Below, in pieces: positions 54,201-61,502 of a stretch of 64,000 nt of DNA. The notes below the pieces were generated by a model. The model saw only the letters and a list, made by a program, of their open reading frames with translations. It was not told the origin of the DNA and ran no database searches. The translations under genes were made by a program, and so were the position numbers. The first letter of the stretch is position 1; every line of letters begins with the position of its first letter. This DNA comes from Verrucomicrobiota bacterium (GTDB lineage Bacteria; Verrucomicrobiota; Verrucomicrobiia; Verrucomicrobiales; Akkermansiaceae): the NCBI GenBank assembly GCA_017301995.1, contig JAFLEH010000017.1, positions 62,001 through 126,000 of the forward strand, written 5' to 3'.

Positions 54201-55052
54201 ATCGTCCGCCATCGCGACTTCCGTGAACGACGGTGAGCCGTCGGTGCGCCAGAAGACGCTCGCGGAGATCGCCGCTCCGTGGTCGTCGAGGATCGTGGCG
54301 GTGACGGAGACCGGTTCGGTGGATTTCGGGACGGCGGGAAAGTGGGAGGCATCGAGGATCACCGGAGCGATGTCCGCCGCGGAAACCGAGTTGGCTGAGC
54401 CCGGGGTGCCGCCGGCGGAAACGCTGGTGGCCCAGTTCTGCCCGGTTGAGTTGTCAAAGTCGGGGTTGATCAGCTCAAGGGAGCGGTTTTTCCCAAGCAC
54501 GTCCGCGGGCGCGTTCGAGTAGGGGGGCGGATCATTCTTGCCGTCGGCGGCGCTGTCCCAGGCTAGCCCTTTGTGACCGTAGCTGCTCCACCAGTCTTTG
54601 CGGCGGATTCCCCAGTCGCCATCGTCGGCATAGCGAACATCGTCAACCACATTTCCGAGCGCGTCGGCAAGCCGGATTCGGTTCGAGCTGTTCGAAAGAA
54701 TACCCGTCCAACCGGCGACGAAGGACGTCACTTCCGGGTGGACCGCCAAAAACTCCTCGGCATCGGCCGCCACCACCAGATAGCCGCCGGCCGGAATCAG
54801 GGTCCCGCTCGGAATCGTGAAATCAACCCCGCTGGTGAACTTCCAGCCTCCCGCATCCACCGCGATCGCATCCGGATTGAAAAGCTCGATGAACTCCTCG
54901 CCCGTGTTTTCCGATGCCGGGTGGTACCCGATTTCGTTGATCACCACCCCCCCAGATGCCACTGGTCCAAGCGCGACGGCCGCCGCAATCAGCAGGGACC
55001 GGGACGCACGTACTGCCGGGCGCAGCCGGATTGGATGTTTCGTTCTTCTCAT
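48228..55052 (-). CDS. Giant secreted protein: lamin-tail domains, CotH-like kinase, beta-helix, Ca-binding repeats
   Basis: 2274 residues with a signal peptide (RSLLIAAAVALGPVASGG). In order, approximately: lamin-tail domain 1 (35-150, VVINEIGYHPASEN...EFIELFNP); a CotH-like region (350-790, RYRAGVRNRGNGS; atypical-kinase-like KLMPYDLDTILGGGDT near 660); a beta-helix (865-1250); further lamin-tail domains starting near 1391, 1538, 1861 and 2015 (each with INEWLAS or SEVLARN and a W/F-I-E-L-x-N core); a jelly-roll near 1685-1830; thrombospondin-3-type Ca-binding repeats (2145-2190, DVDSDGLPDEWELANG, DSDGDGSNNKSEYLAGTD); and a C-terminal beta module. Extracellular adhesion or surface scaffold is inferred. 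The length argues for an outer-surface or secreted role. Confidence 0.8.
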   Translation of the reverse strand: MRRTKHPIRLRPAVRASRSLLIAAAVALGPVASGGVVINEIGYHPASENTGEEFIELFNPDAIAVDAGGWKFTSGVDFTIPSGTLIPAGGYLVVAADAEEFLAVHPEVTSFVAGWTGILSNSSNRIRLADALGNVVDDVRYADDGDWGIRRKDWWSSYGHKGLAWDSAADGKNDPPPYSNAPADVLGKNRSLELINPDFDNSTGQNWATSVSAGGTPGSANSVSAADIAPVILDASHFPAVPKSTEPVSVTATILDDHGAAISASVFWRTDGSPSFTEVAMADDGEHGDGLAGDGVFGASLPVQPNGTIVEFYLAAGDGALTRTWPAPVSGDDANLTPAQSANCLYQADDTVYAGSMPIYRIIMKAADKTELAGINANGTGGSHPYPFYSGETNDQTMSHARFNASFVAVDGTGTSVRYRAGVRNRGNGSRDNQPQGLNIMFPNDDPWSGISQLNLNTQYTPNQLFGAALFAKSNVPAPQSRAVQVRWNSVNPEAAGGSPSYGFVACNEAWNSDLIDRRFPTDSSGNLYKSMRIFQGTTSGGTSIPNGGELNHIVPGPTETKSLVDLYKLNYKKQTNTSEDDWTDLITLTAALAKGHSGTNYTDPVTWDADYAAAVRSVADVEEWMRWFAVNTMVDNCETNLSNGDGDDFNFYIGANDPRCKLMPYDLDTILGGGDTAGSATASIYRMLARNSSTSPNAPTPMNAFIKHPEFAPLYYAALKDLLDGPFKPSNFASLAQQTLGGLVNQSVIESMKTFNSGRTTYVASQIPLAISVTTAPAVSNGYPRSTTATTTLGGKANAITTRSVKVNGTPATWTAFGATWTATGVNLTPGINRVLIQSFDSAGTETSRSLYDVWYDDSTVATASGTLASDTTWTAADGPYSVTSSLTVPAGVTLTIEPGTTVYMGSGVNLTVANGGRIIAEGTVAQPIRFSRTPGATTTWGGITINGSTSGSSPLTVIRNTFFEFNGSTAIHTQSGAEVELEGLSFGTTSVQYLSLDASSFVVRDCHFPDSAAGSYFEMIHGTGGIKAGGRGIFARNYVGVANSVSGDYNDSFDFTGGQRPGPILEVIDNVFAGSGDDLIDLDGTDTWIEGNIFMHVHKNGSPDSASAISGGSDSGDVSRVTIIGNLFFDMDHAATAKQGNYYTFINNTVVRQTISGGNDSEGGVFNFADDGTTAGAGMFADSNILVDCTQLLRNYDAGQTAVTLSNNLMPFNWTGPGGGNSTAPALLVHQPTVAEAAFTTWAAAQVMKSWFALQPISPAIGTGPNGSNLGGAIPTGASLLADVPQTTHLTTINVSVGAQPPLSPPWLSGYTHYRWRLDGGVWSAETAIATPITIANLTDGAHLLEVVGKNDGGIWQDDPALGASASLASFAWTVDTSIIPPGPAPLVILSEVLARNSESYPVGGAFPDVIELYNAGDAPADLSGWGLSDDTALPYRYSFPQGTTLAAGAYLVVHATGTLGFPEPRTGFGLGDEGEVLTLSRPLAEGGGVADTVTFGHQLSDYSIGRVGQSGEWALCLPTPGAANAVAAHDGPGGLKINEWLASSAVTSATDFIEIFNPGALPVDAGECYLTDNPGAWPNRHLLAPLTFVGASGYCLFKADGDTNQGPDHLSFKLDAAQGEVGLLDPELALLDSAVYGPQTTDVSQGRTPNGAAEIAFFNQPTPGGPNPGTTTASGTTTVNLIPVNASWKYMASSSTAYQSTYHTVEFDDSAWPSGGQLLHYETSSVTSASGFAKTTQMARGSNNYPYPTYYFRRPFTYNGPSTDIVLKATTMVDDAALIYINGQLAQNIRMTLPVSYTSTGGGAVGSGTEAAEEVWVLPANLLVQGDNVIAVEVHQVNNTSSDVVMGLKLDVEITSTLPAAQVVINEVLAKNATLTNPDSSLAGWIELHNPDTTEADISDMSLSQSVAAPRAWVAPAGTVIPAGGHLVIQCDPLLPASAVNTGFSLDPVGGSLHLFHASAIGGGLRDSVTWGNQLADLSIGRVPNGSGAFSLNIPSRGALNIGAATGSPLSVRVNEWLASPTAGPDWFELFNTDPLPVALGGNYLTDSLTNKTKQIVTPLTFIGGNGWLTFVADGNSTLPGHVNFALSSAGEALGLFSAAGYQYTAIGFGAQAAGVSQGAYPDGTSTITNLVPTPGAANAVPNPDVDSDGLPDEWELANGLDPNNPADALADSDGDGSNNKSEYLAGTDPQDPGSRLAATLQTTGSGMTVRFIAQPGRSYTVQYSSTLQTADWQKLTDIAPVATATEVSVNDPASESAPVRFYRVVTPAQP

Positions 55053-55271
55053 GCGAACGGGTACGGTTCGCTTTGGAGGTACTAACTGTCAAGAAATCCG
55101 GTCCCGGTAACATTTTTGTTATCGGAATTCCCACATCCGGAGGGCCCGAGGCCCCCGTTTTTCGGGGACTGCCAACTCCGCCGACGAAAATCTTGGCCAC
55201 AATCCGCTTGCCAAATTCGCGTTTTAGGGCGTAGTCCCTCACTCCACCCGCGCCACCGACCGACTTTCACC

Positions 55272-57908
55272 ATGGGAAAAACACTGATCATCGCCGAGAA
55301 ACCAAGCGTCATGACGGACCTGAGCCGTGCCCTTGCCAAGCCGCTGGGGCGCTTTGAAAAGCAGGGAACCGGCCGGGATGTCTATTTTGAAAACGACCAG
55401 GCGGTGATCACCTCGGCGGTGGGCCATCTCGTGGAACTCCGGATGCCGATGGGGCCCAACGGCAAGAAACTGCCATGGAAATTCGAAGTTTTGCCGGCCA
55501 TCCCCGACAATTTCGACCTCGATCCGATCACCGACACCGAAACCCGCCTCAAACAAATCCTCAAGCTCGCCAAGCGCAAGGACATCGACCGGATCGTCAA
55601 CGCCTGCGACGCCGGCCGGGAAGGGGAACTCATTTTCCGCTACATCCTCGACTACGGCGGCATCGCCAAACCGGTCCAGCGGCTCTGGATGCAGTCGATG
55701 ACCAACAACGCGATCCTCGACGCTTGGCAGCACCTCCGCTCCGACGCGGAAATGCAGGCGCTCGCCGACGCCGCCCGCTGCCGGTCGGAGTCCGACTGGC
55801 TGGTCGGGCTCAACGCGACCCGTGCGCTGACCTGTTTCAACTCGCGGCACGGTGGTTTCAACATCACCGCCGCCGGTCGGGTGCAAACGCCCACGCTGGC
55901 GATCCTCGCGGCCCGCGAGGCGGAGATCCAGGCGTTCGTCCCGGCGAATTATTTCGAAGTACAAGCGCTTTTCGGTGCCAAGGCCGGAAACTATCCGGGC
56001 AAGTGGATCGACGAATCCTGGAAAAAGGACGAAGCCAATCCCCACAGCCGACCGGAGCGGATTTGGGAACGCGAGCTGGCCGATACCATCCTCGCCCGCT
56101 GCGAAGGGAAGTCCGGCGTCGCGACCGAGGAAAAGCGCGCGCAGTCGCAGATCGCTCCCCAATTGTACGACCTCACCACCCTGCAGCGGGAAGCGCCGTT
56201 TTCCGCCAAAGTGACCCTCCAGATCGCCCAAGCGCTTTACGAAAAGCACAAGATGATCACCTATCCGCGAACGGACTCGCGCTATCTGCCGGAAGATTAC
56301 ACCGGCCAAGTCCGCGAAACCATGCAGGAACTGGCGGAAAGCCACCTTCCGGTCGCCGGTTTCGCAGCGGCGGTCATCGCCGGCAAGGATGAGAACGGGC
56401 CGCGTCTGGTGAAATCGCGCCGGGTGTTCGATGATAAGAAGGTTTCCGACCACTTCGCGATCATCCCGACCGGGAAAATCGGCAAGCTGACCGACACCGA
56501 ACAGCGGGTGTACGACCTCATCGTCAAGCGTTTCATCGCCGTTTTCTATCCGTCCGCGGAGTTCGAGCAGACCACCCGCCTCACGCGGATCACCCATCCC
56601 GCCGTCACCGATACGTTCAAGACCGAGGGCCGCGTGCTGGTCAAACCCGGATGGCTCGCGGTCTATGGCCGCAAACCGGGAGTGGCAGCCGGCAAGGACG
56701 AACTGGTCCCGGTCACCGCCGGGGAAACCGTCGCTGTTAAGGAAATCGAAGTGGTCGCGGAACAAACCAAACCGCCTGCACGATTTACCGAGGCCACCCT
56801 CCTTTCCGCCATGGAAGGTGCCGGAAAACTGATCGACGACGAGGCGCTCGCCGAAGCCATGGCCGAACGCGGACTGGGCACGCCGGCGACACGCGCGGCC
56901 ACCATCGAGGGCCTCATCGCCCAGAAATACATCGCCCGCGACGGCCGCGACCTGCACGTCACCGGCAGCGGCATGCGCCTGATCGCCCTGGTGCGCCAAA
57001 TGGATATCGAGGGGCTCCATTCACCCATGCTAACCGGAGAGTGGGAGTTCAAGCTCCGCCAGATGGAACACGGACAACTGAGCCGCGATGTGTTCATGCG
57101 CGACATCATTTCCTACACCAACGACATCGTCGCCAAGGCCAGGCACCTCGCCGCGGAGGCCAAAAACAAGCCGTTTCCCGATCTGAAGGCACCCTGTCCC
57201 GTTTGCGGCGCGCCCGCCCTGCGCCAGACCGACGCCACCTACGAATGCCGCCAGCCGGACTGCAAGTTCCAACTGAAGAAGCACGTCGCCGGTCGCGCGC
57301 TTTCCGAGGAAGAAGCCGTGGAACTTCTCACCAAACGGTTCGTCGGACCGCTCTCCGGGTTCAAGACCAAGTTCAACAAACCGTTCGAGGCTGGTCTCGA
57401 ATTGGACGCGAAGTTCAAGGTCGGATTCGTGTTCGACAACTCCGAGCGCGAGGCCGCTCCGGAACTCACCGAGGAGCACCTCATCGGCAGCGCCACCCTA
57501 ACCGATGGTCGGTCCCTCCAGGTTTACGCGACGGACAAGTTCTATCACCTTCCCGAGTTGGTGACCAAAAAGGAATCCTCCGGCATCCGAGTCGGCCGCG
57601 CGATTCTCCAGCGCGAGCTTCCGCAGGACCAGTTCTTCAAACTGCTGGCGGAAGGAAAAACCGATCTGCTCAAAGGCTTCATCTCCAACCGCACCAAGCG
57701 CCCCTTCGACGCACGCCTGACCTTTGATCCCAAAGACGGCAAACTCGGCTTCGCCTTCGAGGAACGCCCCGAGCGGAAATACCCGCCTAAGCGTTCCAAA
57801 ACCGACTCAGAATCCAGCTCCACCGTCAAAGAGCCCGACCCCGCCCCCAAACCGGCCAAAAAGGCCCCCAAGAAAAAAACCGCCCGCAAGGCTCCCAAAA
57901 AGGCCTAA
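55272..57908 (+). CDS. topB: DNA topoisomerase III
   Basis: 878 residues from the ATG of MGKTLIIAEKPSVM. Type IA enzyme: the Toprim part has Glu9 and the acidic motif CDAGREGELIF (Asp113), and the active-site tyrosine is Tyr331 in MITYPRTDSRYLP. A four-cysteine zinc ribbon (CPVCGAP...CRQPDCKF) lies near residue 642, followed by a TopB C-terminal repeat domain and a Lys/Pro-rich basic tail (KKAPKKKTARKAPKKA). It decatenates and relaxes negatively supercoiled DNA and often works with RecQ, which is also in this window though not adjacent. An upstream extension of the frame to 55116 is not used. Confidence 0.95.
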   Translation: MGKTLIIAEKPSVMTDLSRALAKPLGRFEKQGTGRDVYFENDQAVITSAVGHLVELRMPMGPNGKKLPWKFEVLPAIPDNFDLDPITDTETRLKQILKLAKRKDIDRIVNACDAGREGELIFRYILDYGGIAKPVQRLWMQSMTNNAILDAWQHLRSDAEMQALADAARCRSESDWLVGLNATRALTCFNSRHGGFNITAAGRVQTPTLAILAAREAEIQAFVPANYFEVQALFGAKAGNYPGKWIDESWKKDEANPHSRPERIWERELADTILARCEGKSGVATEEKRAQSQIAPQLYDLTTLQREAPFSAKVTLQIAQALYEKHKMITYPRTDSRYLPEDYTGQVRETMQELAESHLPVAGFAAAVIAGKDENGPRLVKSRRVFDDKKVSDHFAIIPTGKIGKLTDTEQRVYDLIVKRFIAVFYPSAEFEQTTRLTRITHPAVTDTFKTEGRVLVKPGWLAVYGRKPGVAAGKDELVPVTAGETVAVKEIEVVAEQTKPPARFTEATLLSAMEGAGKLIDDEALAEAMAERGLGTPATRAATIEGLIAQKYIARDGRDLHVTGSGMRLIALVRQMDIEGLHSPMLTGEWEFKLRQMEHGQLSRDVFMRDIISYTNDIVAKARHLAAEAKNKPFPDLKAPCPVCGAPALRQTDATYECRQPDCKFQLKKHVAGRALSEEEAVELLTKRFVGPLSGFKTKFNKPFEAGLELDAKFKVGFVFDNSEREAAPELTEEHLIGSATLTDGRSLQVYATDKFYHLPELVTKKESSGIRVGRAILQRELPQDQFFKLLAEGKTDLLKGFISNRTKRPFDARLTFDPKDGKLGFAFEERPERKYPPKRSKTDSESSSTVKEPDPAPKPAKKAPKKKTARKAPKKA

Positions 57909-57920
57909 CCCATGTGGAAA

Positions 57921-59141
57921 TCAGGACCCGAAGTTTAGTGTGAGGCCGAGGGATTTCATGGCGGCGGAGAATTCGGCTTCGAGCTGGCTCCATTCCCGGC
58001 CGTCGAGCAGTTTCTTGCGGGCGTCCGGTTCGTCTTCGCCGGATTGGAGGGCCTGGACATAGGCTTTGATCCGCGCGGCGTCGCGCCGGCCGTCGAGGTG
58101 ATAGAAGTAGTAGGTGAGGAGGGTTGCCATGCCGTAATTGAACTGCGGATTGGCGACGAATGCCGGATAGGGTTGTTCCATGAACTCGCTCAGCGGCGGC
58201 ATGTCGATCTTCTTGCCCAGGGCGCGTCCGCCGTCGTTGCGCTTTCCATATCCGGTGACACCGGCGACGATCGCGTCGCGGTTTTCTGCGATCCGGTAGC
58301 GTCCGGTGGTGAATGGGGTGAGCCGCACATACTCCGCCGAGCCCTCGATATACCAGGATGCGGCCTTCACCTCGTCCTCCATCAGGGCGTGGGTCAGTTC
58401 GTGGGCGAGTACGGTGTTGGTTTGCTTCGCGTCCACGCCGAACTCGTCTTTACCCGGAACCTTCCGCACGCCGAGGCTTTCGAGCGGGACGAGGATCATC
58501 GAGCGCGCGCCACTGCCCGAGCAAACCCCGGCCGATCCCGGAGGTCCACCGGCGGCGAGATAGCCCTCCATCGAGTCGAACAGCACCACCCGCAGTTTGG
58601 TGGGCGTCGCGGTTAGGCGGTTGTTGAGCGGCAGGACCCGGAGAAACTCGTGGGTCGCCTCGAACAGGGAAGCGAATGCAGATACGACTTTTGGCCGCAA
58701 CTGGGCGTTGCAAATGAACTCGAAATGCGCGCTGTGATAGATGAAACGATGTTTGTCCGGCTCCTCGGAGACGACATCGATTTTCAAATCCAGACTGCAT
58801 TGGGCCGCCGATGGCCAGAATGCTTCGAAGCCCTTGCATTTCGCGGTGTTTCCGGTGACCGCCGCGGCTCCTTTCGGGCGCGGATTAAGCGCTTCCTCAA
58901 TCAGGAACGCCTTGTCGGCGGTGCTCAGGCGCGCGTAAGACACCTTCGCGGTCTTGCCGTTGGCGAGTTTGAGAACCACCTCGCCTTTCCCGATTTCCAG
59001 CAATTCCGCCTCGATCTTTCGGCCGTCCACATCGGTCCAGGTGCGGGCGGACGATACGGCCGGGAACATCCATGAAAGACAAGCGAGGAGTGCGCCATGG
59101 AGCGTTGGGCGAAACGGAAATCGGAGTGGATTCTCAAACAT
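57921..59141 (-). CDS. Secreted SHD1-domain protein with HExxH metallopeptidase-like motif
   Basis: 406 residues with a signal peptide (LHGALLACLSWMFPAVSSA). Residues 33-80 (RTWTDVDGRKIEAELLEIG, then VVLKLANGKTAKVSYARLSTADK) are an SLA1-homology-1 (SHD1) domain, a hallmark of Planctomycetes/Verrucomicrobia exported proteins. A zinc-peptidase-like motif HELTHALM lies near residue 246 with a downstream Glu in EGSAEYV that could be the third ligand, the gluzincin layout. The region FICNAQLRPKVVSAFASLFEATHEFL is typical of DUF1570-like proteins. Proteolysis is plausible but not shown. It converges with topB and is divergent from the phosphate porin. Confidence 0.8.
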   Translation of the reverse strand: MFENPLRFPFRPTLHGALLACLSWMFPAVSSARTWTDVDGRKIEAELLEIGKGEVVLKLANGKTAKVSYARLSTADKAFLIEEALNPRPKGAAAVTGNTAKCKGFEAFWPSAAQCSLDLKIDVVSEEPDKHRFIYHSAHFEFICNAQLRPKVVSAFASLFEATHEFLRVLPLNNRLTATPTKLRVVLFDSMEGYLAAGGPPGSAGVCSGSGARSMILVPLESLGVRKVPGKDEFGVDAKQTNTVLAHELTHALMEDEVKAASWYIEGSAEYVRLTPFTTGRYRIAENRDAIVAGVTGYGKRNDGGRALGKKIDMPPLSEFMEQPYPAFVANPQFNYGMATLLTYYFYHLDGRRDAARIKAYVQALQSGEDEPDARKKLLDGREWSQLEAEFSAAMKSLGLTLNFGS

Positions 59142-59211
59142 ACAAAACGGTCTCGGGTCGCGCGTTTTCTAACCCGGATGGCCGGGCCGGGTCAAGAGGG
59201 ACCTTGCGGAA

Positions 59212-59233
59212 TGTGACAAACATGTCACATGAC
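59212..59233 (+). promoter_or_regulatory. PHO-box-like direct repeat upstream of the phosphate porin
   Basis: TGTGACA (59212-59218) and TGTCACA (59223-59229) are separated by 4 bp, giving the 11-bp period of PhoB binding sites, followed by TGAC. It lies about 85-105 bp before the porin start. The layout fits PhoB activation of the porin-pst operon; the SHD1 gene on the other side could also be affected. Confidence 0.45.
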
Positions 59234-59317
59234 CCGGTTTCCCATTGGCCGATCCGCCATGCATTTCTTTCCGTGTGTTCGCCACGCGGCGGCCACAACC
59301 AACCCCAACCACAGCAC

Positions 59318-60574
59318 ATGCGAAAGGAACTGCTATATCTGGCCCTGCTCGGCAGCGGCACCACCCTGTCATACGCACAGGTCCCGGCCTCCGGTCTTGT
59401 CACCGGAAACACCTACATCGGCGACACCACCTACGACAAGATCTGGTCGCTCGCCACACTCTATAAGGACGAGAACAACCCGATCCTCCAGGAGTTCGCC
59501 CTCCAGGGCCGCGCCCATCTCCAGTGGGCGGAAGTCAACGAGTCCGGCCATCATTACGACATCGACGACATGGACGCCGGGGCCAACGACGAGAAATATC
59601 TTGGTGACGACGTCGAGGTCCGGCGCGCCCGCTTCGGCTTCAAGTCCAAGTGGTACAACCAATACAAACTGGAAGGCCAGTTCGATCTCGATCCGAACTT
59701 CGACTACGACGGCACCGGTCCGGACATCCTGCCCGGATTCGCCAAGCAGATTTACGACCTCTATCTCACCTACGCGCCTTCGGATGCCTTCAACCTCTCC
59801 ATCGGGAAAACCAAGACCAAGTTCACGCGGGAGCAGGAGATATCGTCCAAGGAGATTCTGACCTTCGAGCGTTCGTTGCTCGCCAACGCCCTGTTTCCCG
59901 GCGAATTGACCGGCATCTGGGTCAATGGCAAGGGCATCGCCGAGAACTGGCTCTACGAGTTCGGCATCTACTCGAACGAACGCGCCAGCGGCTTCACCAG
60001 CCTCTCCAGCGACAACGGCGAGATCATTCTGGCCAAGATCGGCTACGACTACAGCCAGGCCGTGGGATGGGATTCCGCGGTGGTCGGGCTGCACCTGATG
60101 CACAACACCGATCCCGGAGCGGCTTCCGGCAATGGCAACGGGTCTTCCGGATCGAGAACCTCGCCGAAGTTCTCCAACTCGGTCTCGCTCAACAACGACA
60201 TCGTGCAGGGACGGTTCGGTCTAACCACCGAAATGCTCTGGGCCGACGGTGATGTCGGGCAGTCCGATGTTTTCGGTATCTCGATCATTCCCTCCTATTT
60301 CATCTACGATGGCTTGCAGGTTGTGGGCCGCCTGCAATACGCCAGCAGCAGCCGCGCCAACGGGCTTTCCCTGCCGGGCCGCTACGAGGCGGTCATTCCC
60401 GGCGACGACAAGGGTGACAACTATCTGTCCGGTTACCTCGGTCTCAACTACTACCTCTACGGCCACAAGCTCAAGCTGATGACCGGCATCGAATATTCCG
60501 CGATGGACGGCAACGGTCCGAGCGGCGATTTCGACGGCTACACCGCCTTTGCGGGCATGCGCTTCTTCTTCTAA
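59318..60574 (+). CDS. OprO/OprP-like phosphate-selective porin
   Basis: 418 residues from the ATG of MRKELLYLALLG; a signal peptide ends at TTLSYA. The frame open from 59072 crosses the promoter region and is not used. The mature protein alternates short amphipathic strands (e.g. VRRARFGFKSKWYNQYKLEGQ in part, LYLTYAPSDAFNLSIGKTKTKF) and ends with the outer-membrane-signal aromatic terminus AGMRFFF. The EVRRARFG...KLEGQFD and GKTKTKFTREQEISS segments match phosphate porins. Immediately followed by pstS, which supports the phosphate role. Confidence 0.85.
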   Translation: MRKELLYLALLGSGTTLSYAQVPASGLVTGNTYIGDTTYDKIWSLATLYKDENNPILQEFALQGRAHLQWAEVNESGHHYDIDDMDAGANDEKYLGDDVEVRRARFGFKSKWYNQYKLEGQFDLDPNFDYDGTGPDILPGFAKQIYDLYLTYAPSDAFNLSIGKTKTKFTREQEISSKEILTFERSLLANALFPGELTGIWVNGKGIAENWLYEFGIYSNERASGFTSLSSDNGEIILAKIGYDYSQAVGWDSAVVGLHLMHNTDPGAASGNGNGSSGSRTSPKFSNSVSLNNDIVQGRFGLTTEMLWADGDVGQSDVFGISIIPSYFIYDGLQVVGRLQYASSSRANGLSLPGRYEAVIPGDDKGDNYLSGYLGLNYYLYGHKLKLMTGIEYSAMDGNGPSGDFDGYTAFAGMRFFF

Positions 60575-60607
60575 CCCCAATCCATCATCCATCATCAACC
60601 ATCCAAT

Positions 60608-61420
60608 ATGAAACATCTCATCACCACCCTGTTCGCGACGGCCGCGCTGGCCGCCACCACCCATGCCCAAACCCTCAGCCTAAAAGGGTCCGACACCCTC
60701 GGTGCGAAGCTGGTTCCCCAGCTCGCGGAAGCCTTCAAGGCGGCCGGGAACAAGGGCGTCAAGTTCGAGATCGCGGCCGAAGGTTCCACCACCGCGTTTC
60801 CCGCGCTGGCCAATGGCACCGCGCAACTCGGCATGTCCTCCCGCAAGGTCAAGGACGACGAGCGCACCTTCTGCCGCACCAAGGGCGTTTACATCAAGGA
60901 ACACCAGGTTTGCTATGACATGATCTGTGTGATTGTGAACAAGAACTCGCCCGTGTCCAAGCTCACCAAGGACCAGGTGGCCAAGATCTTCACCGGCCAG
61001 ATCAAGGACTGGTCGGAAGTCGGCGGCGCGCCGGGGCCGATCTCGATCTACACCCGCAACACCTCCTCCGGCACCTACAAGGACTGGCAGAAGCTCGCGA
61101 TGAAAGGGCGCGACTATCCGGCCAGTTCGCAGAAGCTCGCGGGCAACGAACAAATCGCGCAGGAAGTGGCGAAGAACAAGAACGGCATCGGCTATGTGGG
61201 CCTCGCCTACTCGAAGACCTCGGGGACCAAGGCGGTGCCGGTTGATGGTGTCGAGCCTGTTGCCGCGAACGCCAAGAAGTACGCCTATGCCCGCCCTTGT
61301 TTCATCTACGCCCCCGATAAACCGACGGCTGAGGCGTCGGCTTTCATGGCGTTCATCGAAAGTGCCGCCGGCCAGGAGATTGTCCGCCGGGTTGGCTTCA
61401 TTCCGGTGAAGGATCTCTGA
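60608..61420 (+). CDS. pstS: Phosphate ABC transporter substrate-binding protein
   Basis: 270 residues with a signal peptide (TTLFATAALAATTHA). Phosphate-binding landmarks: LSLKGSDTLGAKLVPQLAEAF, AAEGSTTAFPALANG, LGMSSRKV, and TRNTSSGTYKDW. It delivers phosphate to PstCA in the cytoplasmic membrane. It is the second gene of the porin-pstS-pstC-pstA cluster, 33 bp after the porin. Confidence 0.93.
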   Translation: MKHLITTLFATAALAATTHAQTLSLKGSDTLGAKLVPQLAEAFKAAGNKGVKFEIAAEGSTTAFPALANGTAQLGMSSRKVKDDERTFCRTKGVYIKEHQVCYDMICVIVNKNSPVSKLTKDQVAKIFTGQIKDWSEVGGAPGPISIYTRNTSSGTYKDWQKLAMKGRDYPASSQKLAGNEQIAQEVAKNKNGIGYVGLAYSKTSGTKAVPVDGVEPVAANAKKYAYARPCFIYAPDKPTAEASAFMAFIESAAGQEIVRRVGFIPVKDL

Positions 61421-61502
61421 TTCCGGTTGTTGACAGATTGTATTCGGTTGCCAAACAGTGGGTGCCGTCAAGTGCATGGCGGCACCCATTTTCAAAATCG
61501 CG

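Noticed and set aside
55239..57020. 593-residue minus-strand frame opposite topB
   Set aside because: Antisense shadow of a complete topoisomerase III with all active-site motifs on the plus strand.
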